Assembly: GCA_963518665.1 (NCBI GenBank)
Contig: CAUQKR010000036.1
Coordinates: 1 to 7,694 of the forward strand
Reading direction: 5' to 3'
Length of the DNA stretch: 7,694 nucleotides
Origin: GN02-872 sp963518665
GTDB taxonomy: Bacteria > Patescibacteriota > Gracilibacteria > BD1-5 > UBA6164
Of this stretch, positions 4,708 through 7,694 are shown one piece after another. The stretch's first letter is position 1; every line of letters starts with the position of its first letter. Below the pieces are notes generated by a model, which was not told the origin of the DNA, did no database searches, and saw only the letters and a list, made by a program, of their open reading frames with translations. Made by a program: the position numbers and the translations under genes.

Positions 4708-5746
4708 AACGTTGTAAAATATAAAAAATTATTCAAAAAACTGAAGACAAAATTCAGATAAGCCAAAGTCTAAAAACTACATTTTCTTCAGTCCGTCCAA
4801 TAGCTTCAAGATGATGATGAAAAGGTGCTATTCTAAAAACTTTTTTTCAGTTTCTAAGTTTTTTACTTGTTAATTGAATTATAACAGAGATAGTTTCAAA
4901 AATAAAAACTGCTCCAACTATAAATAAAATAAAAACTGTATTTGTCAGCATTGCCATTATTCACAAATTTGCTCAAAGTGCTAAACTTCCGACATCTCAC
5001 ATATAAAATTTTGCTGGCTTTACATTATACCATAAAAAAGCCAAAAGTGCTCAAATAATTGTCACACAAAGAGCTGAAAGCAAAAATAATCTTTGATCAA
5101 AAGTTATGTAAGCATAAACTGAATAAGAAAAAAGCAAAAGTCATCCAGCAAGTCAATCAAGTCAATCCGTAATATTTACACTATTTGCAGAAGAAATGAT
5201 AACTAAAACAAAAAATGGAATAAACCAAATTCACAAATGAATATTTTCTATAATTGACAAACTCAAATCTCTAGAAGACCAATCTAGTTTATAATAAAAC
5301 CACAAGGCTCAAAGTAAAGCAAAAATTATCAAAAGAAGCATTTTTACCCTAGCAGACATTCATTTTGTTCTTCAAGTTCATTTTATGTTTATATAATCAT
5401 CAATCAGTCAGATTCATCAAACAGAAAGCAAAGTAAAAAGTGATAAATAAGTTTCTTTTTGATTTAGAAGTGAATTATTTATAAATCAAAATTTTTGCAA
5501 AACTATACTGATTAAAACCATAAAAAAAGTTATAAACAAAATTATAGCTCATCACATAGTAGGAGTTCAAGTTTTTGATTTATGCAATTTTAAAAATTCT
5601 ATTGCTTTTCAAATAGTTGCTTCTTCTCTGATTTGTTTTCAAAGCCTATATTTTATCAAAAAATTTATAAAATATGGGATAATAACTAGTCACAAAGCAA
5701 AAGTTATTATTCAAAATGAAAACATATTTACTAGATGTTGATTCAT
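4706..5746 (-). CDS. mraY: Phospho-N-acetylmuramoyl-pentapeptide-transferase (lipid I synthase)
   Basis: Integral membrane enzyme that moves phospho-MurNAc-pentapeptide from UDP to undecaprenyl phosphate, giving lipid I. 346 aa with about ten hydrophobic helices, normal for MraY. Signature motifs are all present: TPTMGG (61-66), LIDDYINIK (114-122) with Mg-binding D116/D117, GRTKGMSARVKM (125-136), NSVNITDGLDGLAGG (188-202) with D194 and D198, FYMGDVGSLALG (247-258) and APFHHHLEAIG (307-317). Twenty-six of 30 glycines are UGA, the densest in the window, so it is not detectable under the standard code. No Shine-Dalgarno; start ATG at 5746 chosen from fit to MraY length. It is outside a dcw cluster, next to mtnN. 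It implies that this cell makes its own peptidoglycan precursor. Confidence 0.97.
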
Positions 5747-5775
5747 TTTTTCTAGGTTATTTTTAAATCGTGCTT

Positions 5776-5803
5776 ATTTTAATAAAAATCAAAAAAATTG
5801 CAA
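5776..5803 (-). promoter_or_regulatory. mraY promoter
   Basis: Minus strand: TTGCAA (5803-5798), 16 bases, TAAAAT (5781-5776), 29 bases before the ATG. It lies back to back with the methyltransferase promoter. Confidence 0.55.
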
Positions 5804-5827
5804 ATATAAAATAAATTATATTTTTTT

Positions 5828-5855
5828 TTGCTAAATTTAGTTTTTTAGTTAAAAT
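5828..5855 (+). promoter_or_regulatory. Methyltransferase gene promoter
   Basis: TTGCTA (5828-5833), 16 bases, TAAAAT (5850-5855), 32 bases before the ATG at 5888. Similar in form to the divergent mraY promoter. Confidence 0.5.
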
Positions 5856-5887
5856 AAAGCAATAATAATTGGATAATAAATAAAAAA

Positions 5888-7093
5888 ATGAATTATTTTT
5901 GATTTCAACTTGGTAGAGAATGGAAACTTTCTGCTTCTGAGATTTTAGCTATTTTTCCAGAATGAGAAATAATTTTTATGTGAAATTCTGTTCTTATTTT
6001 AGGAAATGTTTCAAAAGAAAAAATCACAAAAAATTTTTATAAAATGTGATGAACAATAAAAATTTTTGAAGCAGAATTTTTTGCAAATCTAGAAGATATT
6101 TTTGAAAAAATTGTTTCTACTGCTGAAAATTCAGACTGAAAATTTAAATATTCTTTAAATTTATTTTGAGAAAAAAATATTTCTCTTACAAATATTCTCA
6201 AAAAAACAAAAAATTTACTAAAAAATAAACAAATTTCAGCAAGATATTTCAACAAAGATGATTGAAAAAATCTTTCTTCAGCTCAAATAATTTGAAATAG
6301 TATATTAAAAAAATGATTTGATTTCAATATTGTAAATATTTGAGATATTTTTTATTTTTGAAAAACTTTTGAAATCCAAGATATAAATTCTTATAGTAAA
6401 AGAGATTTTTCAAAAAATCGTGATATGCAAGTCGGGATGCTTCCACCAAAACTTTGTCAAATGATGCTAAATATCTGACTTCAAGAAAAAATTTCATCTG
6501 AAAATGAAAAAATTTCAGTTTATGATCCTTTTGTTTGACTTGGAACAGTTCTAATTGAAGCACTAAATAGCTCTATAAAAAATGTTTTTTGAAGTGATTT
6601 AAGTGATGCGATGGTAAAAGAATCAGCTGAAAATATAGCAGATTTCATCAAAAAAAATGACTTAAAAAATATTTCTTCAAATATAGAAAAACTAAATGCA
6701 AAGTTTATAAATGAAGCTACTGCTCTGCAAAAAAATATAGATTTAATCGTAACAGAATGATATCTTTGAGAAGTTATGACTCAAAAAAATATTTCACTTG
6801 ATAGAATAGAAAAACAAAAAGAAAGTCTGATTTTAATTTACAAAGCTTTTTTTGAAAACCTAGTAAAAACAAATTTTTCATGAAAAATAGTGATTTGCTT
6901 CCCTTTTTGGGAATTAAAATGAAAATATATTTATTTTTCTGAAATTTTAGAAATATTAAATAAATTTTGTAATATAGAAAATTTTTCAAAAAATCCTGAA
7001 ATAAAGCTTGCTTCAAAATCTGGAAGTTTACTTTATAAAAGAGAAAAACAACTTGTTTGAAGAGAAATCTTTTTACTTAGTTTAAAAAAATAA
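5888..7093 (+). CDS. TRM11/Trm-G10-like SAM-dependent RNA methyltransferase
   Basis: Probable tRNA (or rRNA) guanosine-N2 methyltransferase of the UPF0020/THUMP-linked type, 401 aa. The N-terminal 160 residues are divergent and sit where a THUMP-like RNA-binding region is expected. KRDFSKNRDMQVGMLPPKL (171-189) is the motif that usually precedes the catalytic domain in TRM11-like enzymes. DPFVGLGTVLIEA (213-225) is the SAM-binding motif I and GSDLSDAM (235-242) motif II. The motif IV position reads VTEGYLG (288-294) instead of the canonical DPPY. A conserved-looking tail, YKREKQLVGREIF (383-395), closes the protein. Twenty of 25 glycines are UGA, including one in motif I (VGLG). No Shine-Dalgarno (AAATAAAAAAATG). 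Its by-product SAH would be a substrate for MtnN. The exact target RNA and base cannot be read from sequence. Confidence 0.84.
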
Positions 7094-7122
7094 AAAGAAT
7101 GATAAATATCATTCTTTTTTTT
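7092..7122. terminator. Bidirectional terminator between convergent genes
   Basis: AAAAGAATGATA (7093-7104), a two-base centre, TATCATTCTTTT (7107-7118), with T-runs on both strands. It overlaps the methyltransferase stop and touches the stop of the surface-protein gene at 7121. Confidence 0.85.
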
Positions 7123-7694
7123 AATTAGTTACACATATTAAATAGAATTTTGTATTTGAAATTACTCTATCTTCATAAATATTAGTATCTGAAAGTTTTC
7201 TTTTTATTGAATATTGATAATATCTTTTAAATGCTCACCTCCATCTTCTAGTAGAGCTCCAATAAGATCAATCAGTTGGAACAAAAAAATTTCCATCTAT
7301 ATCATTTAGTGATTCAAGTTCTTTAGCATTAGGTAATCTCCATTTCTTATTTCATTTTTTTAAATTAGTACAGTAATTTATTGCATCATCATAAGTTAAT
7401 AATTGATCATTTTTACTTTCCCAAATTAAATTTGTATTTTTATCTAAAACAATTCAATTATCTCACTTTTTAGTTCAATCTAAAAATCTATATCTAGAAG
7501 CTGTATTAAAATCTCTATAGATTTTTCTTATTTCTTCTACTCAAGTATTTTTTGCTTGTGTCACATTGCTTTCAGAATTTGCTCTGTCTATATTTCATTC
7601 TGCTGTTCTTTTTGCTGTGTTTATGCTATTTATCAAGTCTGTCTTTTCTGATTGACTCAATCCACTTGTATTTACTTTTCCTATTTCTTCTCTT
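7121..7694 (-). CDS. C-terminal part of a probable surface protein with DUF1566/Lcl-type domain
   Basis: Only the last 191 residues are in the window; the gene continues past the right edge. The visible N-terminal part (about 1-60) is polar and helical (GLSQSEKTDLINSINTAKR, then NIDRANSESN) and resembles three-helix modules of Gram-positive adhesins (GA/FIVAR type), a resemblance only. The rest matches the DUF1566 pattern found at the end of the Legionella collagen-like protein Lcl: NGIVLDKNTNLIWE, TYDDAINYC, KWRLPNAKELESL and YWSST in order. Such domains are common on exported or cell-surface proteins of CPR bacteria, often next to pilin-like signals. In-frame UGA encodes Gly (for example in TKKGDNGI). 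Its N-terminus, and so its export route, is not visible. Confidence 0.76.

Noticed and set aside
2051..5746. A run of pseudogenes riddled with stops
   Set aside because: All the apparent stops are UGA and fall at glycine positions of intact families; TAA and TAG occur only at the natural ends. The genes are intact under code 25.
6037..7016. Minus-strand ORFs inside the methyltransferase gene
   Set aside because: They are Phe/Leu/Lys-rich antisense shadows of an AT-rich gene that has recognisable methyltransferase motifs on the plus strand.
1..7694. CRISPR array, transposon, integrase or tRNA
   Set aside because: No regularly spaced direct repeats, no transposase-like or recombinase-like protein in any frame, and no tRNA-like cloverleaf was seen on either strand.

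Overview
ORGANISM. The window is very AT-rich and uses in-frame UGA as a glycine codon (translation table 25). UGA falls at glycines that these families cannot easily lose: the P-loop of adenylate kinase, the TPTMGG, DGLDGLAGG and MGD motifs of MraY, and the SAM-binding side of a methyltransferase. UGG still encodes Trp. This points to Candidatus Absconditabacteria (SR1) or Gracilibacteria (BD1-5) of the CPR/Patescibacteria. I cannot tell which from this sequence. Standard-code ORF calling breaks most of these genes into pieces.

LAYOUT. 1-801 (minus): the N-terminal part of a type IV pilin/pseudopilin-like protein with a +1 frameshift near residue 89, running off the left edge. 932-1336 (plus): RNase P RNA (rnpB). 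Next come adk (1367-1984) and a small FAD/NAD(P) oxidoreductase (2051-2734), both plus. 2775-3859 (minus): five very small CxxC...LCxxC proteins. One is a single gene with its own promoter, and four form a tight operon. 3929-5746 (minus): mtnN (MTA/SAH nucleosidase) and mraY (lipid I synthase). 5888-7093 (plus): a TRM11/Trm-G10-like RNA methyltransferase. 7121-7694 (minus): the C-terminal end of a probable surface protein with a DUF1566/Lcl-type domain, running off the right edge. Almost every gene ends at a clear hairpin plus T-run, and several of these hairpins are shared by convergent genes. No stretch over 300 bases is left unexplained.

HOW IT FITS TOGETHER. Most of the window is housekeeping: RNA processing, nucleotide balance, peptidoglycan precursor synthesis, recycling of SAM by-products and RNA methylation. 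The exception is the Cys-rich microprotein cluster at 2775-3859. It differs from its neighbours in two independent ways. By hand count, UGA encodes about 76 of 103 glycines in the five flanking complete genes, but only 1 of 21 in the cluster, and that one is a terminal codon. All five cluster genes also have Shine-Dalgarno sequences, while the six flanking genes whose starts lie in the window have only A-rich leaders. The cluster proteins share C-x2-C-x(20-27)-L-C-x2-C, with exactly 27 residues between the pairs in three of them. I do not recognise the family. It is the best candidate here for something undescribed, either recently acquired or belonging to a different expression class.
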